Shown piece after piece: positions 27,301 through 36,909 of a stretch of DNA of 64,000 nucleotides. The position numbers and the translations under genes are program-made. Within the stretch, counting starts at the first letter, position 1. The number at the start of each line of letters is the position of its first letter. A model generated the notes under the pieces. That model was given only the letters and a program-made list of their open reading frames with translations. It did not search any database and was not told where the DNA came from. The stretch is taken from positions 868,001 to 932,000 of the forward strand of contig NZ_JACHJB010000003.1 in the NCBI RefSeq assembly GCF_014207745.1. The letters run 5' to 3'. This DNA is from Nonomuraea muscovyensis. Lineage in GTDB: Bacteria; Actinomycetota; Actinomycetes; Streptosporangiales; Streptosporangiaceae.

Positions 27301-28230
27301 GTGAGCGCGAGCGGCGGTACCAAAGCGATCATCGCGGCCTTGGTGGCCAACCTGTCCATTGCGGTGGCCAAGTTCGTGGCCGCGTTCTTCACCGGCTCCT
27401 CGTCGATGCTGGCCGAGGGCATCCACTCGGTGGCCGACTCGGGCAACCAGCTGCTGCTGCTGATCGGCGGCAAGCGGGCGCAGCGGGGCCGTACAAAGGA
27501 GCACCCGTTCGGCTACGGGCGCGAGCGCTACTTCTACGCCTTCGTGGTGGCCGTCGTGCTGTTCACGATCGGCGCGGTCTTCTCCATCTACGAGGGCTTC
27601 CACAAGCTCTCGTCGGACGAGGGCCTGGAGTCGCCCGTCTGGGCGTTCGCGGTGCTGATCTTCGCGATCATCGCCGAGGCGTTCTCGTTCCGCACGGCGA
27701 TCAAGGAGTCCAACGCGGTGCGCGGCTCGCAGTCGTGGGTCGCGTTCGTCCGCCGGGCCAAGTCGCCGGAGCTGCCGGTGATCCTGCTGGAGGACCTCGG
27801 CGCGCTGCTGGGCCTGATCTTCGCGCTGTTCGGCGTCACGATGGCGGTCGTCACCGGCAACCCGGTGTGGGACGCCATCGGCACGCTCATGATCGGTGTG
27901 CTGCTCGCGGTGATCGCGATCATCCTGGCGATCGAGACCAAGTCGCTGCTGCTCGGCGAGGGCGCCGCCCCCGAGATGGAGCGGCAGATCCTCGCCGCGC
28001 TGGAGGGCTCCGAGGAGGTCGAGCGCGTGATCCACATGCGCACGCTGCACCTCGGCCCGGAGGAGCTGCTGGTGGCCGCCAAGATCGCGGTGGCGCACAA
28101 CGACAGCGCCGCCGAGGTGGCCAGGGGGATCGACGAGGCCGAGCAGCGCGTCCGCGAGGCCGTGCCGATCGCCCGGGTCATCTATCTGGAGCCCGACCTC
28201 GACCGCACGCCGACCACCACGTCCGGCTGA
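27301..28230 (+). CDS. Cation diffusion facilitator (CDF) family transporter
   Basis: A 309-residue efflux protein for divalent metals (commonly zinc, cobalt, iron or manganese) driven by proton exchange. Six hydrophobic segments fill residues about 8-210. TM2 holds His42 and Asp46 in IHSVADSGNQ, and TM5 has the LLEDLGALLGLIFALFGV segment with Glu/Asp in the other pair of metal positions. A C-terminal cytoplasmic metal-sensing domain runs from about residue 215 (LEGSEEVERVIHMRTLHLGPEELLVAAKI). The GTG at 27301 follows the isomerase stop by 54 bases. Metal specificity is not predictable. Confidence 0.92.
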   Translation: MSASGGTKAIIAALVANLSIAVAKFVAAFFTGSSSMLAEGIHSVADSGNQLLLLIGGKRAQRGRTKEHPFGYGRERYFYAFVVAVVLFTIGAVFSIYEGFHKLSSDEGLESPVWAFAVLIFAIIAEAFSFRTAIKESNAVRGSQSWVAFVRRAKSPELPVILLEDLGALLGLIFALFGVTMAVVTGNPVWDAIGTLMIGVLLAVIAIILAIETKSLLLGEGAAPEMERQILAALEGSEEVERVIHMRTLHLGPEELLVAAKIAVAHNDSAAEVARGIDEAEQRVREAVPIARVIYLEPDLDRTPTTTSG

Positions 28231-28290
28231 GCCCCCTGGCCCGCCGCGTGAGATCCCCGCGCGGGACGCGCCCGTCGTCCCGCGCCGGGG
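28231..28290. terminator. Hairpin between convergent CDF and GerMN genes
   Basis: GCGCGGGAC (28259-28267) pairs perfectly with GTCCCGCGC (28277-28285); the arms extend partly on each side. It is placed to end transcripts from both directions. No T-run. Confidence 0.45.
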
Positions 28291-28782
28291 TCACTCGCGG
28301 CCGGTCAGGCAGGACGTGCCCCTGTCGGTCTGGTCGAACAGGCACCGGCCGTTCTTCTCCAGCGCGACGACCTTCTTCACCGTCGCGAACTGCTTGAGCG
28401 TGGTGCCGATCATGTTGAGCACGCGGGCGTCGGAGCCGATGCCGTTGCCCATCACGGTGCGGCAGAAGCGCAGCGTCGCGGTGCCCTTGGCGATCTTGAC
28501 GGTGAAGTCGGCGCCGCAGGTGGACCTGCCGCGCAGCGCGCCGGCCAGCTCGGAGTGCAGGCCCCTGGCGCGCTCCTTCGCCGTCGGGCCCGCGATGAGC
28601 TGCTCGACGGCGAACCTGGCGACGCCCCGGTGGGGCGCCGTCCGGGTCACCGGGACCAGCTTGCCGGGGATGCCGAACCCCTTGGCGAAGTAGACCTTCA
28701 CCGTGGTCCCGGCCTGGGTGGGGGAGCCCGCCGCGTGCGCCGGGGACAGCGTCAGCACGGTGGCCATCAGCAGCTCTTTCAT
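28291..28782 (-). CDS. GerMN-domain secreted protein
   Basis: A 163-residue protein with a hydrophobic signal-like start (LLMATVLTLSPAHAA). Residues 25-120 form one GerMN domain: TTVKVYFAKGFGIPGKLVPVTR, then VARFAVEQLIAGPTAKERARGL and the core LRFCRTVMGNG. Three cysteines are likely disulfide-bonded outside the cell. In sporulating bacteria GerMN domains occur in spore-germination and murein-associated proteins; the role here is unknown. It starts at ATG 28782, overlapping the MerR stop by four bases, so both genes are coupled in one operon. Confidence 0.8.
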   Translation of the reverse strand: MKELLMATVLTLSPAHAAGSPTQAGTTVKVYFAKGFGIPGKLVPVTRTAPHRGVARFAVEQLIAGPTAKERARGLHSELAGALRGRSTCGADFTVKIAKGTATLRFCRTVMGNGIGSDARVLNMIGTTLKQFATVKKVVALEKNGRCLFDQTDRGTSCLTGRE

Positions 28783-29138
28783 GTCTTCTTTGACGTCTGG
28801 CCGGGGGCCGGGGTTCGAAGCAGGCGCAGGGCCTTTTCCTTCTCGAAGTCGAGCGCCCGGCGCGGCACCGGGATGCGCCCGATCCGCACGCCGAGGTCGC
28901 GGACGGCGGCGGCCACGGCCGGCTCGCCGAGCACGCGCAACGCGAACGCCAGCGCCGCCGGGGAGACGTCGAATTGCTTCTCCAGCTCCACCCCCTGGGC
29001 CACCGCGGCCAGCTCGTCGGGGCCGAAGCGGCGGTGCGCGCCCTGCGCCCGGACGGGAGGCAGTAAACCCAGAGCCTCCCGGTATCTCAGCATTCGGGGG
29101 GACATGCCCAACCGCTGGGCGGCTTCCGTGATGCGCAT
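28779..29138 (-). CDS. MerR-family transcriptional regulator
   Basis: A 119-residue regulator. The helix-turn-helix with MRITEAAQRLGMSPRMLRYREALGLL, the second helix RRFGPDELAAVAQGVEL and a long dimerisation helix make the typical MerR form; there is no cysteine in the effector part, so metal sensing is not indicated. The duplicated octamer ATTCTTAC (29137-29144 and 29145-29152, plus strand) covers its own start. It diverges from sahH, which it might regulate. Confidence 0.85.
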   Translation of the reverse strand: MRITEAAQRLGMSPRMLRYREALGLLPPVRAQGAHRRFGPDELAAVAQGVELEKQFDVSPAALAFALRVLGEPAVAAAVRDLGVRIGRIPVPRRALDFEKEKALRLLRTPAPGQTSKKT

Positions 29139-29171
29139 TCTTACATTCTTACGTCAGGAAGAGGCCGCTGA

Positions 29172-30674
<1,503 letters not shown>

Positions 30675-30803
30675 TCCGGCCGCGTGCCGAGCGCACGCGG
30701 TCCGCGATCCGGCACGGTGAGCCCCGCCCGCAGCGGACGCCGGGGCCCTGTCCCCGGCGCTCCCGGGGCGAGGCGGGTCTCTCGCCGTGCCGAGCGTTCC
30801 TGC

Positions 30804-30841
30804 GGGCCGCCCGCCTCGCGCGGTCGCGAGGCGGGCGGCCC
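30804..30841. terminator. 17-bp perfect hairpin between the two SAH-hydrolase genes
   Basis: GGGCCGCCCGCCTCGCG (30804-30820) and its exact complement (30825-30841) surround CGGT. It lies after sahH and 29 bases before the second gene's start. It may end sahH transcription or sheath the next leader; no T-run follows. Confidence is for the structure, not the role. Confidence 0.6.
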
Positions 30842-30869
30842 GGCGGGCTTGGTGAGGGGAGAACGATCG

Positions 30870-32105
30870 ATGGACCTCGGCGAGAGCGGCGAGCGGCAGA
30901 TCAGCTGGGCCGCCCGGTCGATGCCGGTGCTGACCGCGATCGGTGAGCGGTTCGCCGGGGAGCGGCCGCTCGACGGGCTGAGGATCGCCGCGTGCCTGCA
31001 CGTGACCGCCGAGACGGCCGTGCTCATGGGCGCGCTCAGGGCGGGCGGCGCGGAGATCGCGCTGGCCGCGTCCAACCCGCTGTCCACGCAGGACGACGTG
31101 GCCGAGGCGCTGCGGGCGTACGGGGTGGCCGTGCACGCCCGGGCCGGCGTCGACCGGGCCACCTACTACCGGCACATCCACCAGGCGCTCGACATCGGGC
31201 CCGACCTCGTGCTCGACGACGGGTGCGACCTGGTCAACACCCTGCACACCGAGCGGACCGACCTGCTGGCGGGCGTCTCGGGCGGCTGCGAGGAGACGAC
31301 GACCGGCATCATCCGGCTGCGCCAGATGGCCTCGGAGAAGGCGTTGCGGTTCCCGGTGGTGGCGGTGAACGACACGCGGACCAAGCGGATGTTCGACAAC
31401 CGCTACGGCACCGGGCAGTCGACGCTCGACGGCATCATGCGGGCCACCAACACCATGCTGGCCGGGCGGACCGTGGTGGTGGCCGGGTTCGGCTTCTGCG
31501 GGCGCGGGGTCGCCGAGCGCGCCAAGGGGCTCGGCGCGCGGGTGGTCGTGACCGAGATCGACGCGGTCAAGGCGCTCGACGCCACCCTGCAGGGCTACGA
31601 GGTGCGGCCGATGGCCGAGGCCGCCGCGACGGGCGACCTGTTCATCACGGTGACCGGCAACCGCGACGTGGTCCGGGCCGAGCACTTGGCCGCCATGAAG
31701 GACGGCGCCATCCTGGCCAACGCCGGCCACTTCGACGTGGAGATCGACGTGCGGGCGCTGGACGAGCTGGCCGTGGAGGTGCACCGCGGGGTGCGGCCCA
31801 GCACCGACGAGTACGTCCTGGCCGACGGCCGCCGCCTGCTGCTGCTGGCCGAGGGCCGGCTGGTCAACCTGACGGCCGCCGAGGGCCATCCGGCCGCCGT
31901 GATGGACATGTCGTTCTCCGCCCAGGCGCTCGCGGTCGCCTGGCTCGCGCGGGAGCGCCTGCGGCTCGCTCCGGGCGTGTACGACGTGCCCGAGGAGATC
32001 GACCAGGAGGTGGCCAGGCTGAAGCTGGCGGCCACGGGCATCGGCATCGACACGCTGACGGGCGATCAGGAGGCCTACCTCCACTCCTGGCGCGTCGGCT
32101 CCTGA
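30870..32105 (+). CDS. Archaeal-type adenosylhomocysteinase paralogue
   Basis: A 411-residue NAD-binding hydrolase of the SAH-hydrolase fold, 64 residues shorter than sahH. Catalytic elements persist: LHVTAETAV (His44, Glu48), LSTQDD (Asp75), EETTTGI, NDTRTKRMFDN, NAGHFDVEID and GHPAAVMD. Canonical STQDH is STQDD here, and the C-terminal Lys-Tyr-Arg-Tyr tail is missing. Both features occur in archaeal enzymes, of which Methanocaldococcus MJ1388 acts on S-inosylhomocysteine. The substrate here is therefore uncertain. NAD motif is GFGFCGRGVAE. ATG at 30870 has GAGGGGA upstream. It follows sahH on the same strand, 195 bases downstream. Confidence 0.85.
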   Translation: MDLGESGERQISWAARSMPVLTAIGERFAGERPLDGLRIAACLHVTAETAVLMGALRAGGAEIALAASNPLSTQDDVAEALRAYGVAVHARAGVDRATYYRHIHQALDIGPDLVLDDGCDLVNTLHTERTDLLAGVSGGCEETTTGIIRLRQMASEKALRFPVVAVNDTRTKRMFDNRYGTGQSTLDGIMRATNTMLAGRTVVVAGFGFCGRGVAERAKGLGARVVVTEIDAVKALDATLQGYEVRPMAEAAATGDLFITVTGNRDVVRAEHLAAMKDGAILANAGHFDVEIDVRALDELAVEVHRGVRPSTDEYVLADGRRLLLLAEGRLVNLTAAEGHPAAVMDMSFSAQALAVAWLARERLRLAPGVYDVPEEIDQEVARLKLAATGIGIDTLTGDQEAYLHSWRVGS

Positions 32106-32142
32106 CAGCGCTCCAGGGCGCTCCAGGGCGCTCCTGAGGCGC
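32106..32142. repeat. Short GCGCTCCAGG repeats in convergent junction
   Basis: GCGCTCCAGG occurs twice in a row with a third partial copy (GCGCTCCTGAGG) between the stop of the SAH-hydrolase paralogue and the stop of the DUF305 gene. May fold weakly; no other feature seen. Confidence 0.4.
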
Positions 32143-32775
32143 TCAGAGCAGGGTGGACATGCGGCGGATCTCAGCGGCCTGGCTGACCGAGACGTCCTCG
32201 GCGATCTCCTGGACGCGCTGGTGCGAGCCCTTGGTCAGGACGTCGCCCGACATGGTGATGGCGCCCTGGTGATGCGCGGTCATGAGCTGGATGAACAGGC
32301 GGTCGAACGCCTCGCCCCGGGCCGCCTTCAGCGCCTCCAACTGCTCGGGCGTCGCCATGCCGGGCATGCCGGCATGGCCGGCGTGGTGGTCGGGCACCCG
32401 CTGCCCCTCGGCCTTGAGCCAGTCCGTCATCATGGCGATCTCCGGCCCCTGGACGTCGTTGATCCGCGACGCCAGGCGCTTGACGCCGTCGCTCGCCGCC
32501 CGGGAGGCGGCCAGCACGCTCATGTCGAGGGCCTGCCGGTGGTGGACGATCATGTCCTGCAGGTAGCGGACGTCGGCCGCGTTCGCCTTCTGGGGCGGGA
32601 CGGCGGTGGCGGCCTCGTCCGGGCCGAGCGTCCTGGCCTCCTCCCCCGGCCTGCCGGGGGCGATGACCGGGGCCGTCTCGGTGGCCGTGGGCGCCGCGGC
32701 CGGCGTGGCGCCACCCGTGCACGCGCTGGTCACGAGCATGAAGGCGCAGGCGCCGACGGTGAGTGCGCTCCGCAC
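32143..32775 (-). CDS. DUF305 lipoprotein
   Basis: A 210-residue putative lipoprotein. The lipobox LVTSAC gives Cys19 as the lipid anchor, followed by a Pro/Ala/Thr linker and the DUF305 helical domain. That domain has two conserved His-His pairs (MIVHHRQALDMS and LMTAHHQGAITMS) plus an intervening His cluster around DHHAGHAGMPGM, so it is likely to bind a metal such as copper. GTG at 32775 was chosen over longer starts since AAGGAGG precedes it and it begins the signal peptide. It diverges from the LVIVD genes. Confidence 0.85.
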   Translation of the reverse strand: MRSALTVGACAFMLVTSACTGGATPAAAPTATETAPVIAPGRPGEEARTLGPDEAATAVPPQKANAADVRYLQDMIVHHRQALDMSVLAASRAASDGVKRLASRINDVQGPEIAMMTDWLKAEGQRVPDHHAGHAGMPGMATPEQLEALKAARGEAFDRLFIQLMTAHHQGAITMSGDVLTKGSHQRVQEIAEDVSVSQAAEIRRMSTLL

Positions 32776-32810
32776 CCGACCTCCTTGACTGCTGGCAGTT
32801 GCGAGGTTGC

Positions 32811-32840
32811 ACTCTAGATGCTCGGGTATGGCCGAGTAAA
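32811..32840 (-). promoter_or_regulatory. Candidate DUF305 promoter with dyad in the spacer
   Basis: On the minus strand TTTACT (32840-32835) and TAGAGT (32816-32811) are 18 bases apart. The inverted repeat CTCGG/CCGAG (32821-32825/32832-32836) lies in the spacer, reminiscent of MerR-type operators. Confidence 0.4.
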
Positions 32841-32861
32841 CACGGCAAGTCAGCAAAAATC

Positions 32862-32892
32862 TTGACAGAGTGATCGCTTGGCGGCGCACAGT
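32862..32892 (+). promoter_or_regulatory. Possible -35 of the first LVIVD gene
   Basis: TTGACA at 32862-32867 is a perfect -35; the best downstream -10 (CACAGT, 32887-32892) is 19 bases off, so pairing is weak. GGGCAT/ATGCCC arms (32910-32915, 32929-32934) occupy the leader. Confidence 0.35.
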
Positions 32893-32948
32893 GCTTGTGT
32901 GCATGATTTGGGCATTTATGTAGCCTTTATGCCCGAGAGGAGCCGCGA

Positions 32949-34334
32949 GTGTTGACCTTGCGCAGATGCCTGGTCGGCGCCGGAGCGGCGGTCGCGTTAG
33001 CGCTGACGGCCCTGCCCGCGTCGGCTGCCGACATCCCGCCCGCGGACACCGTGGTGACCAGCCCCAACGTCTCCCACGTGCTGAACATCCCGAAGCCCGA
33101 GCCGATCGCCGGCACCATCAACACCGACATCGCCTTCCAGGGCGGCTACGCCTACGTGGGCAACTACGGCGGCTTCTCGATCTACGACGTCCGCAACCCG
33201 AAGCAGGCCAAGCCGGTCAGCTCGGTCGTCTGCCCGGGCGGCCAGATGGACGTCAGCGTCTACGGCGACCTGCTGTTCGCCGCGGTCGACAGCTCGCGCA
33301 GCGACGACTCCTGCAACAGCACGGGGCTGTCGGCCAGCAACAAGGAGGCCTGGGAAGGCGTCCGCATCTTCGACATCAGCGACAAGGCGGCGCCCAGGTA
33401 CGTCAAGGCGGTGGAGACCAACTGCGGCTCGCACACCCTGACGCTCGTGCCGGGCAAGGGCCGGGACCGGCACAAGAACATCTACGTGTACGTCTCGTCG
33501 TACTCGCCCAACGACAACTTCCCCGACTGCCAGCCGCCGCACGACAAGATCTCCATCATCAAGGTGCCGCTGCGTGACCCCGCAGCCGCGACCGTCGCGG
33601 CCACCCCGGTCGTCTTCCCCGACGGCGGCAACGAGACCCAGCCGGGCCTGCTGGTGCCGACCAGCGGCTGCCACGACATCACCGCCTACGCCGAGAAGGA
33701 CATCGCGGCCGGCGCGTGCATGGGCGACGGTGTGCTGTTCGACATCTCCGACCGGCTGAACCCGAAGGTCACCGCCCAGATCACCGACCCGAACTTCGCC
33801 TTCTGGCACTCGGCCACGTTCAGCAACGACGCCAGGAAGGTCGTCTTCACCGACGAACTCGGCGGCGGCGGCGCGGCCACCTGCAACGAGGCCACGGGAC
33901 CGAACCGGGGCGCCGACGCGATCTACGACATCGTGCGCGGCCAGCTCGTGTTCAAGAGCTACTTCAAGATCTCCCGGCACCAGGCCGACAGCGAGAACTG
34001 CGTCGCGCACAACGGCTCGCTGATCCCGGTCAAGGGCAAGGACATCATGGTCCAGGCGTGGTACATGGGCGGCGTCTCGGTCTGGGACTTCACCGACTCC
34101 GCCAACCCGCGCGAGATCGGCTACTTCGAGCGCGGCCCGCGCGCCAACGGCCAGGGCGGCGGCGTCTGGTCCGCGTACTACTACAACGGCCACATTTACG
34201 CGGCCGACTTCCACGAGGGCCTCGACGTCATCAAGGTCGACGACCCGCTCGTCAACGGCGCCGCGCGCGTCCGCACCGACCGGCTGAACGTCCAGACCCA
34301 GGAGTCCTACCGCGGGTGGGGCTGGGGCCACTGA
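32949..34334 (+). CDS. Secreted LVIVD-repeat beta-propeller protein 1
   Basis: A 461-residue exported protein: signal peptide through ALPASAAD, then repeated blades of the LVIVD type (AYVGNYGGFSIYDVRNPKQ, VRIFDISDKAAPRYVKAV, VLFDISDRLNPKVTAQI, VSVWDFTDSANPREIGYF), building a propeller. Conserved short His-containing turns (GSHTL, GCHDIT, FWHSATF, VAHNGSL) recur once per blade. Pairs of cysteines suggest disulfides. GTG at 32949 has GAGAGGAG upstream. It is followed by a paralogue. A role in cell-surface binding or metal-dependent chemistry is possible; none is shown. Confidence 0.85.
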   Translation: MLTLRRCLVGAGAAVALALTALPASAADIPPADTVVTSPNVSHVLNIPKPEPIAGTINTDIAFQGGYAYVGNYGGFSIYDVRNPKQAKPVSSVVCPGGQMDVSVYGDLLFAAVDSSRSDDSCNSTGLSASNKEAWEGVRIFDISDKAAPRYVKAVETNCGSHTLTLVPGKGRDRHKNIYVYVSSYSPNDNFPDCQPPHDKISIIKVPLRDPAAATVAATPVVFPDGGNETQPGLLVPTSGCHDITAYAEKDIAAGACMGDGVLFDISDRLNPKVTAQITDPNFAFWHSATFSNDARKVVFTDELGGGGAATCNEATGPNRGADAIYDIVRGQLVFKSYFKISRHQADSENCVAHNGSLIPVKGKDIMVQAWYMGGVSVWDFTDSANPREIGYFERGPRANGQGGGVWSAYYYNGHIYAADFHEGLDVIKVDDPLVNGAARVRTDRLNVQTQESYRGWGWGH

Positions 34335-34347
34335 CCCCCTGACACCG

Positions 34348-34379
34348 GTACGGCGGAGCCCAGCCGGGCTCCGCCGTAC
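34348..34379. terminator. 14-bp stem hairpin after LVIVD gene 1
   Basis: GTACGGCGGAGCCC (34348-34361) pairs perfectly with the complement at 34366-34379 around AGCC. It begins 14 bases past the stop codon and lacks a T-run. Confidence 0.65.
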
Positions 34380-34545
34380 GGCTGTCTCCGGGGCCGCGTG
34401 GACGAGCCGCGGGCGGTCTCGTGGTTCGCGCTTCGGCGCGTAACCCGGCAAGGGTCGGTGCTCTGATGAAATATGGAGGGAAAGGGGGGATTTTCCTGCC
34501 ATAGTGGGGGCCGCTGTGTCCCTATCCCCAAGCAGGAGGTCCTCT

Positions 34546-35889
34546 GTGGCGCCCCGAATCGGCCGTACCCTGACGTTGATGGGAGCGGTGTTAGCCCTCA
34601 TGGCGTCACCCGTCCAGGCGGCTGACGACGGCAAGGCCAGCCCCAACGTGGAGCACGTGGCCAACGTCCCCAAGAAGGCGCCCTTCGACGAGGCCGACGC
34701 CTACGGCACGGACCTGGCGTTCCAGGGTCACTACGCCTACCAGGGCAACTACTACGGCTTCACCGTCTACGACATCAAGAACCCGGCCAAGCCCAAGGTG
34801 GTGAGCCGCGTCAGCTGCCCCGGCGCGCAGAACGACGTGTCGGTCCAGGGCAACCTGCTCTTCCTGTCGGTGGACGACCCCATGCGCGGCGACTCCTGCA
34901 AGGGCGAGTTCGGCAACGTGACCTCGCCGTCGTCGTGGGAGGGCATCCGCATCTTCGACATCACCGACAAGGCCCGGCCGAAGTACGTCAAGGCCGTCAA
35001 GACCGCCTGCGGCTCGCACACGCACACGCTCGTGCCGGACAAGACGGGCAAGTCGGTCTACCTGTACGTGTCGTCGTACGGGCCGGAGAAGGCCTTCCCC
35101 GGCTGCAAGCCCCCGCACGACCGGATCTCCATCGTCAAGGTGCCCCTGGACAGGCCGACGGCCGCCAAGGTGGTCGCCACGCCGGTGCTCTTCCCCGAGG
35201 GCGGCAACGAGACGCAGGAGGGGCTGCTCGCGCCCACCAGCGGCTGCCACGACATCACGGTCTACCCGCAGAAGAACATCGCCGCGGGCGCCTGCATGGG
35301 CGACGGCGTGCTCATGGACATCTCCGACCGCGAGCACCCCAAGGTCACCGCCACCGTCACCGACGAGAACTTCGCGTTCTGGCACTCGGCCACGTTCAAC
35401 AACACCGGCGACAAGGTGGTCTTCACCGACGAGCTGGGCGGCGGCCTGGGCGCGACCTGCACCAAGGCGGTCGGCCCCGAACGCGGCGCGGACGCGATCT
35501 TCGACATCGAGGACGGCCGGCTCGTCAAGAAGGCGTACTACAAGATCCCGCGCGTGCAGAGCACGTCCGAGAACTGCGTGGCCCACAACGGCTCCCTCAT
35601 CCCGGTCAAGGGCCGGGACATCATGGTCCAGGCGTGGTACCAGGGCGGGGTCTCCGTCTGGGACTTCACCGACTCCGCCAACCCGCGCGAGATCGGCTAT
35701 TTCGACCGCGGCCCGCTCCGGCCGCGCAACCTCGCCGGGTCGTGGTCGGCGTACTACTACAACGGCCACATCTACAGCAGCGACATCCAGAAGGGCCTGG
35801 ACGTGCTGCGCATCTCCGACAAGCGCACCGACCCGGCGGCCAAGGTGCGCATGAAGGCGCTGAACGCCCAGACGCAGACCGGGTTCTGA
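34546..35889 (+). CDS. Secreted LVIVD-repeat beta-propeller protein 2
   Basis: A 447-residue paralogue of the protein at 32949 with the same blade order and the same His turns (GSHTHTL, GCHDIT, FWHSATF, VAHNGSL). It has its own signal peptide (LALMASPVQAAD). It retains the paired cysteines but ends earlier, without the Trp-Gly-rich tail of copy 1. GTG at 34546 has AGGAGG at the correct distance, which is preferred over GTG 34504 and 34516. The two genes are separated by a terminator-like hairpin, so each may be expressed alone. Confidence 0.85.
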   Translation: MAPRIGRTLTLMGAVLALMASPVQAADDGKASPNVEHVANVPKKAPFDEADAYGTDLAFQGHYAYQGNYYGFTVYDIKNPAKPKVVSRVSCPGAQNDVSVQGNLLFLSVDDPMRGDSCKGEFGNVTSPSSWEGIRIFDITDKARPKYVKAVKTACGSHTHTLVPDKTGKSVYLYVSSYGPEKAFPGCKPPHDRISIVKVPLDRPTAAKVVATPVLFPEGGNETQEGLLAPTSGCHDITVYPQKNIAAGACMGDGVLMDISDREHPKVTATVTDENFAFWHSATFNNTGDKVVFTDELGGGLGATCTKAVGPERGADAIFDIEDGRLVKKAYYKIPRVQSTSENCVAHNGSLIPVKGRDIMVQAWYQGGVSVWDFTDSANPREIGYFDRGPLRPRNLAGSWSAYYYNGHIYSSDIQKGLDVLRISDKRTDPAAKVRMKALNAQTQTGF

Positions 35890-35920
35890 CCGCACCGGGC
35901 GGCGAACGCCGCCCGCCGGC

Positions 35921-35947
35921 CTGAGCGGCCGCCACGCGGCCGCTCAG
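35921..35947. terminator. Bidirectional hairpin between LVIVD gene 2 and RDD gene
   Basis: CTGAGCGGCCGC (35921-35932) pairs perfectly with GCGGCCGCTCAG (35936-35947) around CAC. It overlaps the stop codon of the RDD gene on the minus strand. A smaller GGGCGGCG...CCGCCC hairpin lies just before. Confidence 0.65.
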
Positions 35948-36858
35948 TCCGGCGGCGCGAACCCGCCCGAGGACGGCCGCGGCGGCTCCTGAACGGGAGC
36001 GGGCGGTCCGGGTCGCGCGTGGGGGGGCGCCGGAGGCGGCGGCGCCTGGGGGAAGGACGGCCGTGGCGTGCCGTAGGGAGCGGGCGGCTGGGCGTGGGGA
36101 GCGTGGCGGGCCATGCGCCGGGCGAGCCTTTCGTGCTCCCGCCTGCGCCTCTCGGAAAGGACGGCGCTCAGGTAGGCGTGCGGCGGGACCCCCGGCGGCG
36201 CCGGCGGCGAGACGAACGCCGCCACCTGGGTGGCGATCCGGACGCCCATCTCGTGCTGGACGTGCGGCGCCAGGTCGTGCCAGCGCACGAGGTACTGGCG
36301 GGCGGCTCCGGCCACCTCCTCCGGCAGCCGCGACAGCTCCAGCCGCGCCGCCCAGGAGGCGAGCTGCGGCGGCATCACGATGGCCTGCCCCGTGTCGCGC
36401 GGCCCCCGCTCGGAGATCACGATCGTGCCGGCGAAGACGTCGCCGAGCCGCTTGCCCCGCTGGGAGATGAGCGACGAGATCAGCGCGGGAGCCCCGGAGA
36501 ACATCCAGAACTCCGCCACCCCCGCCAGCCCCCGGAACAGCGCCTGCCGGAACCGTTCGGGACCGCCGTCGTCGCTGACCACCCGCAGCCCCATGGCGAG
36601 CTTGCCCAGGCTCCGGCCCCGGGTGGCGGTCTCGAAGATCACCGGGTAGCCGACCAGCACCAGCACGGTGAGCACGATCGACACCGCCGCGAACATCGCG
36701 GAGTCGGAGATCACCGAGAACGCCTGGAGCGCCAGGTAGGCCACCACCAGGACCGTCAGTTGCACCGCCATGTCGATGAACAGGGCCAGGGCACGCGACG
36801 GCATCTGCGCCACCCGCACCTCGACGACGACGGCGTCTCCGGTCACAACCTCTGACAT
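35944..36858 (-). CDS. RDD family membrane protein
   Basis: A 304-residue protein with an RDD domain at residues about 15-155: the Arg-Asp start SRALALFIDMAVQLTVLVVAY, a second segment ending ATRGRSLGKLAMGLRVVSDDGG (the conserved GKxxxGLRVV), and FRGLAGVAEFWMFSG before the last membrane piece. From residue 225 on it is Pro/Arg-rich and disordered. RDD proteins are proposed transporters or envelope proteins. It is divergent from the SpoIIM-like gene, which sits 51 bases away on the other strand. Confidence 0.88.
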   Translation of the reverse strand: MSEVVTGDAVVVEVRVAQMPSRALALFIDMAVQLTVLVVAYLALQAFSVISDSAMFAAVSIVLTVLVLVGYPVIFETATRGRSLGKLAMGLRVVSDDGGPERFRQALFRGLAGVAEFWMFSGAPALISSLISQRGKRLGDVFAGTIVISERGPRDTGQAIVMPPQLASWAARLELSRLPEEVAGAARQYLVRWHDLAPHVQHEMGVRIATQVAAFVSPPAPPGVPPHAYLSAVLSERRRREHERLARRMARHAPHAQPPAPYGTPRPSFPQAPPPPAPPHARPGPPAPVQEPPRPSSGGFAPPD

Positions 36859-36909
36859 ACGTGGAGCCTAACGGCAATGGCCGCCTGCGCGACCGGCCAG
36901 AATGGTCCC

